Made by a program: the position numbers and the translations under genes. The notes under the pieces are model-generated. The model saw only the letters and a program-made list of their open reading frames with translations. It was not told the origin of the DNA and made no database searches. A stretch of DNA of 64,000 bases. It comes from Liquidambar formosana. Taxonomy: Eukaryota > Streptophyta > Magnoliopsida > Saxifragales > Altingiaceae. The DNA lies in the NCBI GenBank assembly GCA_039720395.1, contig CM077827.1:21852375-21916374 (forward strand), read 5' to 3'. Shown here piece by piece: positions 11,286 to 21,303 of this stretch (position 1 is its first letter; each line of letters opens with the position of its first letter).

Positions 11286-12174
11286 TTGACGTATTATATC
11301 CAAAAAATGTCCCTCTATATTGATAACGAGGGATTCATGTGTAAAATCTTCCCGATGAGCCTTGAGGAGATTGCTCTGAGATGGTGGGTAAAGATTCTAG
11401 AAAAATCGATCCGAAGATGGGATGACCTGGTCAAGCTCTTTCGGGATCGATTTATCATAAGCAAAAAGTACGCCAAGACCATGCAGAACCTGTACGAGAT
11501 AAGGCAGGGGACGGAGGAGCCCTTGCGAGATTACTCCCAGAGATTCTGGGAGCTTTATACCGAGATCGAGGAACCAGACGAGCGAAAGCGCTCTCGACAT
11601 CTTCAGACGAGGGCTGATTCGATCCTCTCGGTTGTTCGAGCAGCTCACCCTCGACCCGCCGTCCAGCATCGGAAAGCTGCTTGATCGAGTACAAAGGTAC
11701 ATACGACTCGATGATGCTTTTCGAATGGCCAAGCAAACCGAACTGGCGGATAAAAAGAAAGATAAGAATCCCCGAGCGGACCGAGCAAGAGACGACCAAG
11801 CAAAACATGAACCAACAAGAGACAAGGTACCAACAAATCCAAATCAAGCAGTCCTCACTGTTTTCACTATGCCAATCTACAGACTCTTGCGAATCGTCGA
11901 AAATAAAGACTTCTTCGAAAAACCAAGGCCGATGGGCGGAGACCTCGAGAGGAGGAACAAAAAATGGTTTTACGAATACCATAAAGATCACGGCCATAAG
12001 ACTGAAGATTGCAAAACCTTAAAGCATAACCTGGAGACCTGGGCAAAAGCCGGACACCTGAGTGAGTTCATAGTTAAGAACGACGATCGGAAAAAGCCCG
12101 AGGATAAGAAGACCGAGAAGCCAAGGATTGAGACCGAGGGATATACCATCTTGGGAGCCATCGACTGTAATTAG
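11286..12174 (+). pseudogene. Gypsy gag (capsid/nucleocapsid), frameshifted
   Basis: The first frame (11286 to about 11585) has the retrotransposon gag domain, with EIALRWW and a YSQRFWELYTEIEE block. Homology continues in the +1 frame (from about 11590; LFEQLTLDPPSS) to a stop at 12174, so one small indel near 11585 broke the gene. The C-terminal zinc-knuckle-like motif reads YEYHKDHGHKTEDC; the family normally has Cys where the first Tyr is, so one zinc ligand is missing. Gag-like sequence upstream of 11286 is too damaged to delimit. The family role is packaging of element RNA in cytoplasmic particles. Confidence 0.75.
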
Positions 12175-12753
12175 CAGAGCATATGACAGGGCTTCGATCT
12201 CTATAAACGCCCTTCAGGCGCAATATCAGAAAGCCTCCCACCTTTGGGAGGTGTTCGAAGTAAAATCAGAACCAATGCTCGTGGCTGAAAAGGGGAAGGA
12301 TGACTTGAGCTCCGCCCTATTCTTCGGGAAAGATTACCCGACCGCGGAAACACACCATCCCCACAATGACGCCCTGATAGTCCGAATGATGATCGCGAAT
12401 TACGACGTGGGGAAGGTCTATGTCGACAACGGAGCCTCGGTTAATGTCATGTTCAAAAAACTTTTCGACCAGTTAGGGTTGAAAAAGGACGATCTCTCCC
12501 CAAGTAATTTGAGCTTGAAAGCATTTAACGGGAATCTTTCTTACCCTCTCGGGCAGGTCGCCCTAGCCGTCCGAACCGGCCCAGTCCAGACCATTCAGCA
12601 CTTTGTCGTTCTAGAAGAGCGATCAGCATACAACGTGATCATGGGAAGGCCCTGGCTCCACGCCATCGAAGCGGTTCCCTCCACTTACCATCAGTCCGTC
12701 CGCTTCCCGGGACCTGAAGGCATAATGGAACTCCGCAGAAACCAAGCTGTAGC
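12128..12753 (+). pseudogene. Gypsy aspartic protease, interrupted
   Basis: The open frame overlaps the end of gag in a different frame. The active-site region reads YVDNGASVNVMF, and a downstream IMGRPWLH fits the flap and C-terminal part of retropepsins. The catalytic triplet is D-N-G instead of the usual D-S/T-G. Tat-lineage proteases vary at this site, so loss of activity is not certain. The frame runs into the hAT element at 12754 and stops inside it. The protease would normally cut the gag-pol polyprotein. Confidence 0.75.
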
Positions 12754-13445
12754 TAGGGGTGTTAATGGTTTTGGTTAAAACCAAGAACCAAACCGAACCA
12801 AACCGAACCAAGCGGTTTAGTTTGATTTTTTTGTCATTAGGTTTGGTTATGGTTTTAATTTTAGAAAACCGAACTCAATTGGTTTGGTTTTGGTTTTCAG
12901 TTTTAAAAAACCAAACCAAACCAAACCGAAAAACCGAAAAAACCGAAAATATATATATATATATATATATATAAACTTAAAGTTTGTAAATTCCCAATTC
13001 TAATAAGGGTAAAATAGGTAATGGGCTTGTTTTTGTTGATTTTAAGTTTCTTATTGTTTTCCCTTTTTTGGATTGGCATGTATTAAACTAGCTATTAATG
13101 TTGTGTGTATTAATGTTGTATATGATATTGACATATTGATATATGTCAATATGTTTTTATTTTGATACAATGTTTGTTTTTTTAGTTGCTAATGTAATGC
13201 TTTTATTAAAAATGTTTTTATTTGGAGTTTTGCATGTCATTTTTTTCATTTTCAATTATTTGTTGTTACTTGATAGGTTAAAACCGAAACCGAACCGAAC
13301 CAAACCGAAATATAATGGTTTGGTTTGGTTTAGTTTTTTTATAGTATGGTTTGGTTTTGGTTTGGGAGGAACAAAACCGAAATATAATGGTTTGGTTTGA
13401 AATCTCTCCCTAAAACCGAACCAAACCGAACCATTAACACCCCTA
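12754..13445. mobile_element. Non-autonomous hAT element (MITE) between protease and RT
   Basis: 692 bp with terminal inverted repeats TAGGGGTGTTAATGGTT and its complement. Perfect 8-bp target-site duplications GCTGTAGC lie at 12746-12753 and 13446-13453. These lengths and the TAGGGGTG end are diagnostic of the hAT superfamily. Both subterminal regions are packed with variants of AACCGAACCAAACC, alternating in orientation, as expected of transposase-binding repeats. No transposase is encoded. A (TA)n tract lies at 12948-12973. Confidence 0.92.
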
Positions 13446-13453
13446 GCTGTAGC

Positions 13454-14337
13454 CCGAGAATGTTTTATGTATGAACTTACAGGTCACACTCCGTCGTCGG
13501 CGGCTAAGAAGAAGGAAAAGAGCAACGTTCGGACCGAAATGATGGAAGACTGCTCCGTCGAACCAAAGAAATCTAAAAGAGACATCGACCCATTATAGCA
13601 ATTAAAGCACGGTCGGCTCGGGGTTGAAGATACTCTACTCGAGCCCGACGACCGAACGGGTGAAGAGCTCCGCAAGATGATCATTGATGAGAAATTTCCC
13701 GAACGATACTTTCTTCTCGAGAGCTCTCTCTCGAAAGAGGAAGTGTCGGAGTTGTTTCAGTTCTTAAAGAAAAACGCTGATGTGTTTGCTTGGTCGCCAC
13801 ATGAGATGCCAGGAATTGATCCGAGCATAGTCCAACACAGGCTTAGAGTGAATCCGAGCTCTAAGCCTGTCGCACAAAAGCAAAGGAGGTTGTCCGATGA
13901 CCGAGCTCGGGCCATAAACGAGGAGGTAAAGAAACTTTCGAAAGTTGGATTCATACGGGAAGTAATGTACCCGACATGGCTCGCCAACCCAGTCTGTGTC
14001 AGGAAGAAGAACGGCGAATGGAGAATATGTGTTGATTTCACAGACCTAAACAAAGCCTGCCCAAAGGATAGCTTCCCACTGCCGAAAATCGACCAAGTCA
14101 TAAACTCGATCGCCGGCTACGCTCGACTGAGCATCTTCGACGCCTTTTCCGGATACCATCAGGTGTCGATGGCGAAAGAAGATCAAGAGAAAACAGCATT
14201 TATCACCCCGACCGGCACCTATTGCTACAAAGTGATGCCCTTCGATCTCAAAAACGCCGGGGGCAACATATCAATGACTTATCTCTCGGATGTTCGAAGG
14301 ACTAATTGGGAAGAATTTGGAAGCTTACGTCGATGAC
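13454..14337 (+). pseudogene. Gypsy reverse transcriptase, N-terminal part, broken
   Basis: Continues the protease frame after the hAT element. In-frame TAG at 13596-13598. The RT proper runs from about 13677, with recognisable PTWLANPVCVRKKNGEWR, the first catalytic motif (FDAFSGYHQV) and MPFDLKNAGG. A five-G run at 14259-14263 shifts the frame; family comparison suggests one G too many. In the corrected frame a TGA follows at 14275-14277, probably from an Arg CGA codon by C-to-T change. The catalytic YVDD codons are at 14326-14337, in the next open frame. Confidence 0.85.
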
Positions 14338-16941
14338 ACTATCGTAAAAAGCTCAGATGAGTGCGACCACATAGCTGACCTTGCCGAGGCTTTTGAAAGA
14401 TTGTGGCGATTCGGGATGAAACTCAATGCTAAGAAAAGCTCTTTCGGGGTGCGGTCGGGAAAGTTCCTTGGACACTTGGTTACTCGACGAGGGATTGAGG
14501 CAAACCCCACGAAGATAGAGGCATTGCGATCACTAAAGGAACCGAGCACATACCGAGAGGTTCAGCGGCTGAACGGAATGATCGCAGCACTCGGGCGCTT
14601 TATCTCACGATCCTCGACAAAGTGTCAACCCTTCTTCCAGGCCCTAAAGAAGAAGAAAACAAAGCACATTTGGACGGAGGAATGCCGAGTCGCCTTGAAG
14701 AGTTTAATAAAACATTTGGAAAGCCCTCCTATCTTGTCGAAACCAAGACATGGAGAACCATTGTTCTTATACCTAGCAGTCTCCCAACACGCGGTCAGCG
14801 CCGTCGCGATCCGAGAAGATGGGAAAGAGCAAAGACCTATGTATTACGTAAGCAAGACCTTACTTGATGCCGAAACACGGTACTTGCCTCTCGAAAAGAT
14901 TGCCCTAGCACTCCGAACAGCTTCGAGAAAGCTCCGACACTATTTTCAAGCACACACCATCATTGTCCTAACGAACCAACCCCTAAAAGATGTACTTCGG
15001 AAGCCCGACCTTTCCGGAAGAATCTCTAAATGGGGAATAGAGCTAGTGGCATTTGATATACAGTTCAGACCAAGGACGGCAATAAAAGGGCAAATCTTAG
15101 CCGACTTCGTTGCTGAGTTTACTGATCGTAACAGCGAGCGAGATGAGTCAAACCAAAGTTCGCCCGAACATTCGGATACCTCCTCCTCGGCCGAACTCAG
15201 GGGCAAGGATGGTAGGAGATGGGAGCTGTATGTCGACGGGGCCTCGAACAATCGGGGGGCAGGAATCGGGATTGTCCTCCGATCCCCTACGGGTGAAGTT
15301 CTAGAAAGCGCCATCAGATTGCAGTTCTCCGCCTTAAACAACGAGGCCGAGTACGAGGCCACTCTAGCAGGACTGAGGCTTGCCCTAGCATTATCGGCAA
15401 CCAAGTTAAATCTTTTCAGTGATTCTCAATTGGTGGTTCGGCAGCTGAACGGTGAATATGAGGCTCGGGACGAAAGGATGAAAGCTTACATCGAGCTCAC
15501 CAAGAAGCTTATTTCAAATTTCAAAAGCGTTTGCATCCAACAACTTGTCCGAGAACGGAACAAGCACGCAGACGCTCTAGCATCTCTCACGTCGGCACTG
15601 GAAACAGAATCCCGAAGAACAATTAATATCGAAACTATCCATGCCCCAAGCATAGAACCAAGCCCGGAAGTTAACGAAATTGTCGAACTTGGTCCAAACT
15701 GGATGGACGAAATAATTGAATATCTAAAAAATGATGTCCTTCCTGAAGACCACCATCAGAAACACCGGATCAGGGTCAAATCGGCACGATTCTGGCTCTC
15801 CCCAAAAGGCTTGCTATACAGGCGGTCTTTCACCGGAGCGTATTTGAGGTGCGTTCATCCGAATGAAGTGGAAGGAGTCTTGCAAGAACTCCATGATGGA
15901 AGTTGTGGAGGTCACGCTGGGGGACGCTTGCTGGTGCACCGAGCAATATCGCACGGCTACTGGTGGCCGTACATGCAAAAGGATGCCCTTAAGTATACCC
16001 GGAAATGTCCGAACTGTCAATTCTTCTCGGATAAAATCCATCGACCAGCAGGAAACCTGCATCCTCTATCAAGCCCCTGGCCCTTTGCAAAATGGGGCCT
16101 CGATTTGGTCGGACCGCTCCCCCGAGCGAGCGGCAATAGGAGATACCTCGTCGTCGCAACCGACTATTTCACAAAGTGGGTGGAGGCCCCTGCCCTAGCT
16201 TCCGTCAGGGACTCGGATATTATCAGTTTCCTTTGGGAAAACATCTTCACGAGATTTGGGGTTCCCCAAGCATTTATCTCGGATAACGGCACTCAATTTG
16301 AGAGTCGAAGAACTCAAGAGTTCTGCGCACAATTCGGAACAAAGTTCTTCTACGCTAGTCCGAGTTATCCGCAATCAAATGGGCAAGCAGAAGCGACAAA
16401 TAAAGTAATTGTAAAAGGAATCAAGAAAAGGCTGAAGAAAGCAAAAGGGAGGTGGCCCGAGGAGCTTCATGCGGTGTTATGGGCGTACAGAACGACCCCC
16501 CGGAGGTCGACAAACAAAACCCCTTTTGCACTCACTTTCGGGGCAGAGGCAGTCATCCCAGCAGAAATGGGATACCCGACTCTAAGAACAGAAGAACTCA
16601 GTCAGGAACAAGACGAAGAGAACATGGCGTGCGAGCTTGACCTAGCCGAAGAAAGAAGAGGCGAAGCAATGATCCGAATGGCAATCTACCAACAAGAACT
16701 CCGGAAGTATTATGAGAAGAAGATCAGCCCTCGAGAGTTTAAAGTCGGTGATCTCGTCCTCAAAAAAGTGAACTCGGGAACTCGGGACCCAAAGGAAGGA
16801 AAACTCGGGGCAACCTCAGAAGGGCCCTATGAAGTCATCGATGTCGGAGAGAAAGGTTCTTATGATCTAAAGCATTGTGAAGACAATAGAGACCTACCAA
16901 GGTCGGTAAATGTATCAAACCTTAGAATATTCCACAAATGA
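14290..16941 (+). CDS. Gypsy pol C-terminal part: RT end, RNase H, archaeal-type RNase H, integrase
   Basis: An 883-residue open frame. Residues 13-16 are the RT motif YVDD. About 145-285 is the degenerate gypsy RNase H. About 311-440 is a second RNase H beginning WELYVDGASNN, the archaeal-type copy of Tat elements. Integrase starts near 530 with an H-H-C-C zinc finger ending KCPNCQ. Its catalytic acids are D605 (GLDLVGP), D665 (SDNGTQF) and E701 (GQAEATNK), giving D,D(35)E spacing. It ends with a GPY-type module and no chromodomain. The ATG at 14290 is probably not a real start; this is the 3' remainder of a polyprotein. Key residues are intact in this part. Confidence 0.85.
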   Translation: MFEGLIGKNLEAYVDDTIVKSSDECDHIADLAEAFERLWRFGMKLNAKKSSFGVRSGKFLGHLVTRRGIEANPTKIEALRSLKEPSTYREVQRLNGMIAALGRFISRSSTKCQPFFQALKKKKTKHIWTEECRVALKSLIKHLESPPILSKPRHGEPLFLYLAVSQHAVSAVAIREDGKEQRPMYYVSKTLLDAETRYLPLEKIALALRTASRKLRHYFQAHTIIVLTNQPLKDVLRKPDLSGRISKWGIELVAFDIQFRPRTAIKGQILADFVAEFTDRNSERDESNQSSPEHSDTSSSAELRGKDGRRWELYVDGASNNRGAGIGIVLRSPTGEVLESAIRLQFSALNNEAEYEATLAGLRLALALSATKLNLFSDSQLVVRQLNGEYEARDERMKAYIELTKKLISNFKSVCIQQLVRERNKHADALASLTSALETESRRTINIETIHAPSIEPSPEVNEIVELGPNWMDEIIEYLKNDVLPEDHHQKHRIRVKSARFWLSPKGLLYRRSFTGAYLRCVHPNEVEGVLQELHDGSCGGHAGGRLLVHRAISHGYWWPYMQKDALKYTRKCPNCQFFSDKIHRPAGNLHPLSSPWPFAKWGLDLVGPLPRASGNRRYLVVATDYFTKWVEAPALASVRDSDIISFLWENIFTRFGVPQAFISDNGTQFESRRTQEFCAQFGTKFFYASPSYPQSNGQAEATNKVIVKGIKKRLKKAKGRWPEELHAVLWAYRTTPRRSTNKTPFALTFGAEAVIPAEMGYPTLRTEELSQEQDEENMACELDLAEERRGEAMIRMAIYQQELRKYYEKKISPREFKVGDLVLKKVNSGTRDPKEGKLGATSEGPYEVIDVGEKGSYDLKHCEDNRDLPRSVNVSNLRIFHK

Positions 16942-17555
16942 AGAAAGATGTAATACGGGCCTGGTTGGCAAAACACCAGCCCGATCTAATCAATGAAGTC
17001 TTTTTATGAAAATGCTGCCATTATTAGAAACGCCTAGTCTTGTCATGGTGACGAGGACCGATCACCCTAGCCTCACCATGGCAACAAGGAAATATACACG
17101 GAGAACCTTAGTCTCGCAAGGTGGCGAGGGCCAATCACCCTAGCCCCACCTGGGCGACAAAGGGACACTTACTAAAAGTCTCGGATCCCCCAAAAATAAA
17201 ACGAAAATAAAACTCTTTCCCAAAAAATGAAAGAGGAAGCTCAGAAGAATGACCCGAGCAGCGACGACTCACCAATACATAAATGAGCAAGAAAGAAAAG
17301 ATAGGAAAAGCGCAAGTGTTCGAAGAAAAACAAGCGCTTGGAACATGCATTGAAACAACCAAACGCAAAATAATAAGTCCATCGGGCCAAAAATAAGCGT
17401 ATACACACTCAAACCAAGCATACAATGGGAGCCCATCGGGCCAAAAAAGGGCATATATACATTCAAAAAATGGAAGTTTTACAAATGGAGTTTCTGTACA
17501 TAATAAGCCCCTCGGGCTACAAAAGCTCAAAAAAAAAAAAAAAAAAAACACCGAG
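16942..17555. other. Spacer between integrase and antisense gene
   Basis: No coding sequence recognised. Two imperfect copies of a ~60-bp segment lie at about 17035-17150 (GATCACCCTAGCCTCACC and CAATCACCCTAGCCCCACC). A run of A at about 17529-17548 directly precedes the antisense gene's stop. The spacer would serve as the 3' untranslated region of both convergent transcripts. Confidence 0.5.
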
Positions 17556-20300
17556 TCAGGCATCCTTGATCACCAGAACCTCGGAGTCCTCGGTTTCGGG
17601 GGGCTGTAGGGCGGCAGAGGCCGGAGTCTTGGTCGGGGGATGCTCGCTGGAAGGCCGCTCAATAGGAGCATCCTCGGTCGGGAGAGGCCTATCAGATATC
17701 TCATTTTCCTTCTCGGTTACCTCTCCTTCGGCGGGATCTGCAGCTTCGTTTCTCTCAGGTGGGGCCTCCCCGTCATCGATTTCATCTCCCTCTTCTTCTT
17801 CACCCTCATCATCCGAGAGGGGCAGAATGGCCCTCTCGAAAGGGATCCGTTCCAAATCAACCTCGGGGAAGGCCTCTTTCACCCGAGCACCGAGGGTGTC
17901 CCAACCGAGCTTGTATTGACGGTCCATGTACGGCTCCATCCGCTCCACGTACTTGTCAGCAGCCTTGTCTTTAGCCTGTTTGATCAAGGTGGCCCGAGAT
18001 TCCACCTCGGTTTGCCACTGATCGTACCATTCCTCGGTCTGCTTCTTCCAGTGCGAAGCATCCCCCCGAGACTCATCTAGCTTGGTCTTCAAGTCCTCAG
18101 GTCAGAGCCTGAGACTTCGCTAGCTCGTCTTGAGATAACCGAGCAGCCTCTCGGATGCACTCCAGCTCCGAGCTCACCTTCGCGACCTCCTCCTGTAGCC
18201 GGGTCACCTCGGTCTTGAGGTCAGACCTCTCGGAAGACCACTCGACCACCTCCCTCTTATACCTATCCTCGGTTTTGAGGAGGCGCTCGGTCAGAAGCAT
18301 TATTTGCTGGGCAGCCTGCATTCACCGAGCACAATTAGAGGTTGAAAACTTAAAGGAAATTTTCTAAGTGTTTAAGACTAGTAACTCACCAAGAATTGGT
18401 GAATAAGGGCCTCATAGCCTAGATCCACCGATTTGTGCTTCCGGTGGCTCGACATATCCGAGGGGAATTTTAGCAGATTCCCGATCAAGTGGTAGGTGAA
18501 CTCCGGATCAGTCATGACCGAGAGACGCCTGTCGGTCGGAAGGTCGGAAGAGGAAACTGAGGCAGGTCCCTCATTATTTCTCGGCGCCCTCGGTCGATGG
18601 TCAGTGGCTGGTAGTCCGAGGAGGCAAAAGGGAAGCCCTCCATCTCCTCCATCTTCCTCTTCTTTGCCTGTTCGGGCCCAAAGTCCTCGGCCGTCGTTGC
18701 AGGCTCTGGCCTATCCGACGTCACCGCTCCCTGAGAGGGCTGCGCAGCAGTGCTCGGATCGGCGGTCCGAGAGGGGATCGGGGCCCTGCGCTCGGTGGCT
18801 TTTGTGGTCGGTGTCTTCTCAGTGGGCTTCTCGGTCGGGGCAATCAAGGAGGCCTTCCCTTGCTGTTTCTTGCGCATCGCCTCCTTGATCGGGTCAGGAC
18901 CCCTCTGTTTGCTCGGGCCTGCCCCCTTCTTTTTGGGCGCTGGGACCTTGATCGAAACGTTGGCTCGGTCAGCTATGTTGTCAGAGGACCCTCCATAGGG
19001 AGAATTTGAACCTTCTCCCTCTGCTCGGCCCTGCATACCGAGAGCGACGATTACGTTCGGTTCCTGTCCGGTAGCCCTCTTCCTCTTTGCTTGGCCAAAG
19101 GATGGGTACCCTTTGGGGACACTGGTTGCTTAGAAGCTCCGGTACCGAGGTGGGTACTTAAGAAGGACGTGGGCTACCCGACCAAAGCCGTCCTCCCCTC
19201 GGTAGTTCAGCGCCCTTTGGATATCTTCCTCCTTAACCTCGAGAGGAAGTTCAAAGGCAGCTTCAGCTGTGAAAAAAGAACAAGTCATGAACCGAGCGTA
19301 TGAAAAAGGAAAAAATTAGTAATCAAGTACTAAAACTCTAAAAACTTACGAGGCTCTCCGAGCGCCCGAGGGACCCTTCGCCCTTCTCTCCCGAGCAAGG
19401 GAGGCTCAAAGTCGCCATAGACAAACACTATGTCCGACTGGTACCCTTGGCTACTGTCGGGGATGTGTGTGACAAGCACCCGCTCGGGGTCTCGGGATCT
19501 GAGATAGAACCCGCTCGGTGACCTGAGACAGCTGGTAACAGCTGAATATCTCCTCAACACCTAGGTTGGTACCAAGGATTCTATTGAGCTCTACAACCCC
19601 GAGCACTACTTTGTACGTGTTCGGTTTCAACTGGATGGGCGCCAAGTTGATGAAGTTCAAGAATTCCACTAACAACTCGGGGAAGGGGACCCGAAAACCA
19701 CCCTCGAAGAAGTTGATGTTGTGGATGGGCACTCCCCCTCGGTCATCGGTAAAGCTGATTTCTTCACCGACCTCGGCAGACCGAAATGTAATCCCGGCCC
19801 CGAAACCGAACTTCTCCCCGAAGTCCCTCTCCTTGTTCGGGTTCCCTCGGATTTGATGAGTCATCTGTTAAGTACAAAGCTCGGTAAGGATAAAATGTCC
19901 AAGGACACATCGAACAGATAATAATCCTATCTTTAGGGGAGTTCCCGAACAGTCCTAGGTAATTTATTCTCTTAGTCTGAAAACTTAGTCTTAACCGAGC
20001 ACATATGTTGTGCTCGATTCAAACACATTACAGGAAACCGAGCACATGTGTTGTGCTCGGTTCAGGCGTTTCACAAACAACCGAGCAAACAACTTGGTTT
20101 TTACGAACGGATTGAAAAAAGGAGATCACAGACAAATGCATGGAGAAAAATGAAGAACACCAAGAACAGATGAAGAACTTACCGGAAAACTCAAGAAGGG
20201 CGATTTCCGGCGGCAGTCGATGGTTGGATTTCCTTTCTCCGGCGAATTCTCTTCGGTTAGCAAGGCTCTAGCTCTGGGAGTGAAAATGGGAAAATAAGGG
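17556..20300 (-). pseudogene. Spliced antisense gene of the gypsy element (putative plant gypsy-type transposon protein), broken
   Basis: Read leftward. Exon 1, untranslated, about 20300-20185. Exon 2, 19864-19350, begins MTHQIRGNP at its first base. Exon 3 is 19266-18390 and exon 4 is 18315-17556. Introns have GT-AG ends (donors GTAAGTTC, GTAAGTTT, GTGAGTTA; acceptors TTAACAG, TTTCACAG, AATGCAG). The N-terminal half, with LKPNTYKVVLG, resembles the uncharacterised 'putative gypsy type transposon' domain family. The middle is basic and low-complexity; then comes a coiled coil (EVTRLQEEVAKVSSEL) and an acidic tail (DDEGEEEEGDE). Frame breaks near 19510, 18530 and 18100 and a TAA at 19130-19132 kill it. 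Antisense genes at this position are known in some Tat elements; function unknown. Confidence 0.65.
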
Positions 20301-20310
20301 AGGCAAAACC

Positions 20311-20318
20311 CTTATATA
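20311..20318 (-). promoter_or_regulatory. TATA box of the antisense gene
   Basis: The minus strand reads TATATAAG, upstream of the non-coding first exon and its GTAAGTTC donor at 20184. This suggests the antisense gene had its own promoter rather than depending on the LTR. Confidence 0.5.
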
Positions 20319-20477
20319 CCTAGCTTCCCGAGGCTGACGTCACCCCCTTCGTGATTTGTGCCCAAAGGCTGCCTCGGGCATGCGAAACGGTGCTTGATTG
20401 AAAGGCAGTACCACCATGTTAGAACCATCACATCCTCGGTAACCGAGTGACCGAGGACATGATGGCTCGAGGGAAGT

Positions 20478-21303
20478 TGTGTGGGACATTTATGAAGAGC
20501 GAATGAAACCGCGACACGTGTATGTTCTCGGTAATGAGCTCGGGCTACCCTGTTCTATCGGGCAGGCACGCCCTCGGAGCAGAGCATCCGAGCCCTCGGG
20601 CCTGCCCGTTCTCGGGCAAATGGGCCCTCGGGCCTTGATGCCCTCGATTCGTGTCAATCTCGGGCAGGTACCCTCTCGGTCCAATGAACCCCTTCGGGCC
20701 GCATGAGCACGTGCCCCTCACGTGCATCGAATTTGTCTTACATCTCAGATCCGACAAAGGAAATCAGACCGGGAGCAGAGCACGCTCCTGGAAACCGATT
20801 TAGGGGTACGACCGTCGACAGTCAGGCCTATAACCCCGAAAGATCCGCGATTTGGTCTGAAGCCCCTATCTAACCATGGTTAGCTCGGAGCCCTAACTTG
20901 ACCACGGTCAGGTCAGGGGATTGGACCAATCCGGAACCTAGCACTTGCCTATAAAAGGGACACTATTCATGCCAAGAAAGGTAAGCTCACTTAGCACGGA
21001 ACCCTAGAAATTTTCCTTCTACTCTTGCTTACTCCCTCTCCCCCTCAACATTGAAACTGACTTGAGCGTCGGAGGGTTTTAGACCGGGAAACCCCCGGTC
21101 TCCCCTGACGATCCTCTTTGTTTTCAGGCCCCCTGTTCCATGTAACATATCTCTCCTGTCCATCGAGAAAGCCCCACATTCCCGTGCTACCACGAGCCAT
21201 CTCAGCCCTTACGACCCAACCAGGCCATAGTCGCACGGCGTTCCGAATCCCCGGACCACTCTTTCAAAGCGCTCCGCCGACTGTCCGGACTTTTCCCCGT
21301 ACA
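20478..21303 (+). mobile_element. Probable 3' LTR of the gypsy element
   Basis: The sequence shares the CTCGGG/CCGAG-rich style of the gag-pol region, starts TGTGTGGGAC after purine-rich GAGGGAAG and ends CCCCGTACA where the satellite begins. It contains a TATA box followed by GACTTGAGCGTCGGAGG, a motif I associate with transcribed parts of plant gypsy LTRs. The 3' edge is well placed by the abrupt switch to satellite; the 5' edge is a guess because no second LTR copy exists here for comparison. It is unrelated to the LTR at 7677-10390. Confidence 0.5.
20950..20956 (+). promoter_or_regulatory. TATA box in the gypsy LTR
   Basis: TATAAAAGGGACACT in a GC-richer setting, with a 5'-untranslated-like stretch after it. 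Reads toward the satellite array. Confidence 0.45.

Larger units (their letters stand above)
10945..21303 (+). mobile_element. Decayed Ty3/gypsy retrotransposon, Tat lineage
   Basis: Order left to right: gag, protease, RT, RNase H, second archaeal-type RNase H, integrase without chromodomain, antisense gene, 3' LTR. The double RNase H is the family mark of Tat elements. A 5' LTR matching the 3' LTR is not present; the left end is truncated against LTR-derived DNA of another family. Coding is broken by a gag frameshift, a hAT insertion, a TAG at 13596, an extra G in the RT and a TGA at 14275, so the copy is dead. The integrase half remains open. Confidence 0.8.

Noticed and set aside
17425..18080. 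Plus-strand open frames of 146-164 residues
   Set aside because: Shadows of the minus-strand antisense gene, whose splice sites and domain features are consistent.
7677..21303. Treating 7677-10390 and 20478-21303 as the two LTRs of one element
   Set aside because: The sequences are unrelated in length and content; composition also changes at about 10.94 kb.
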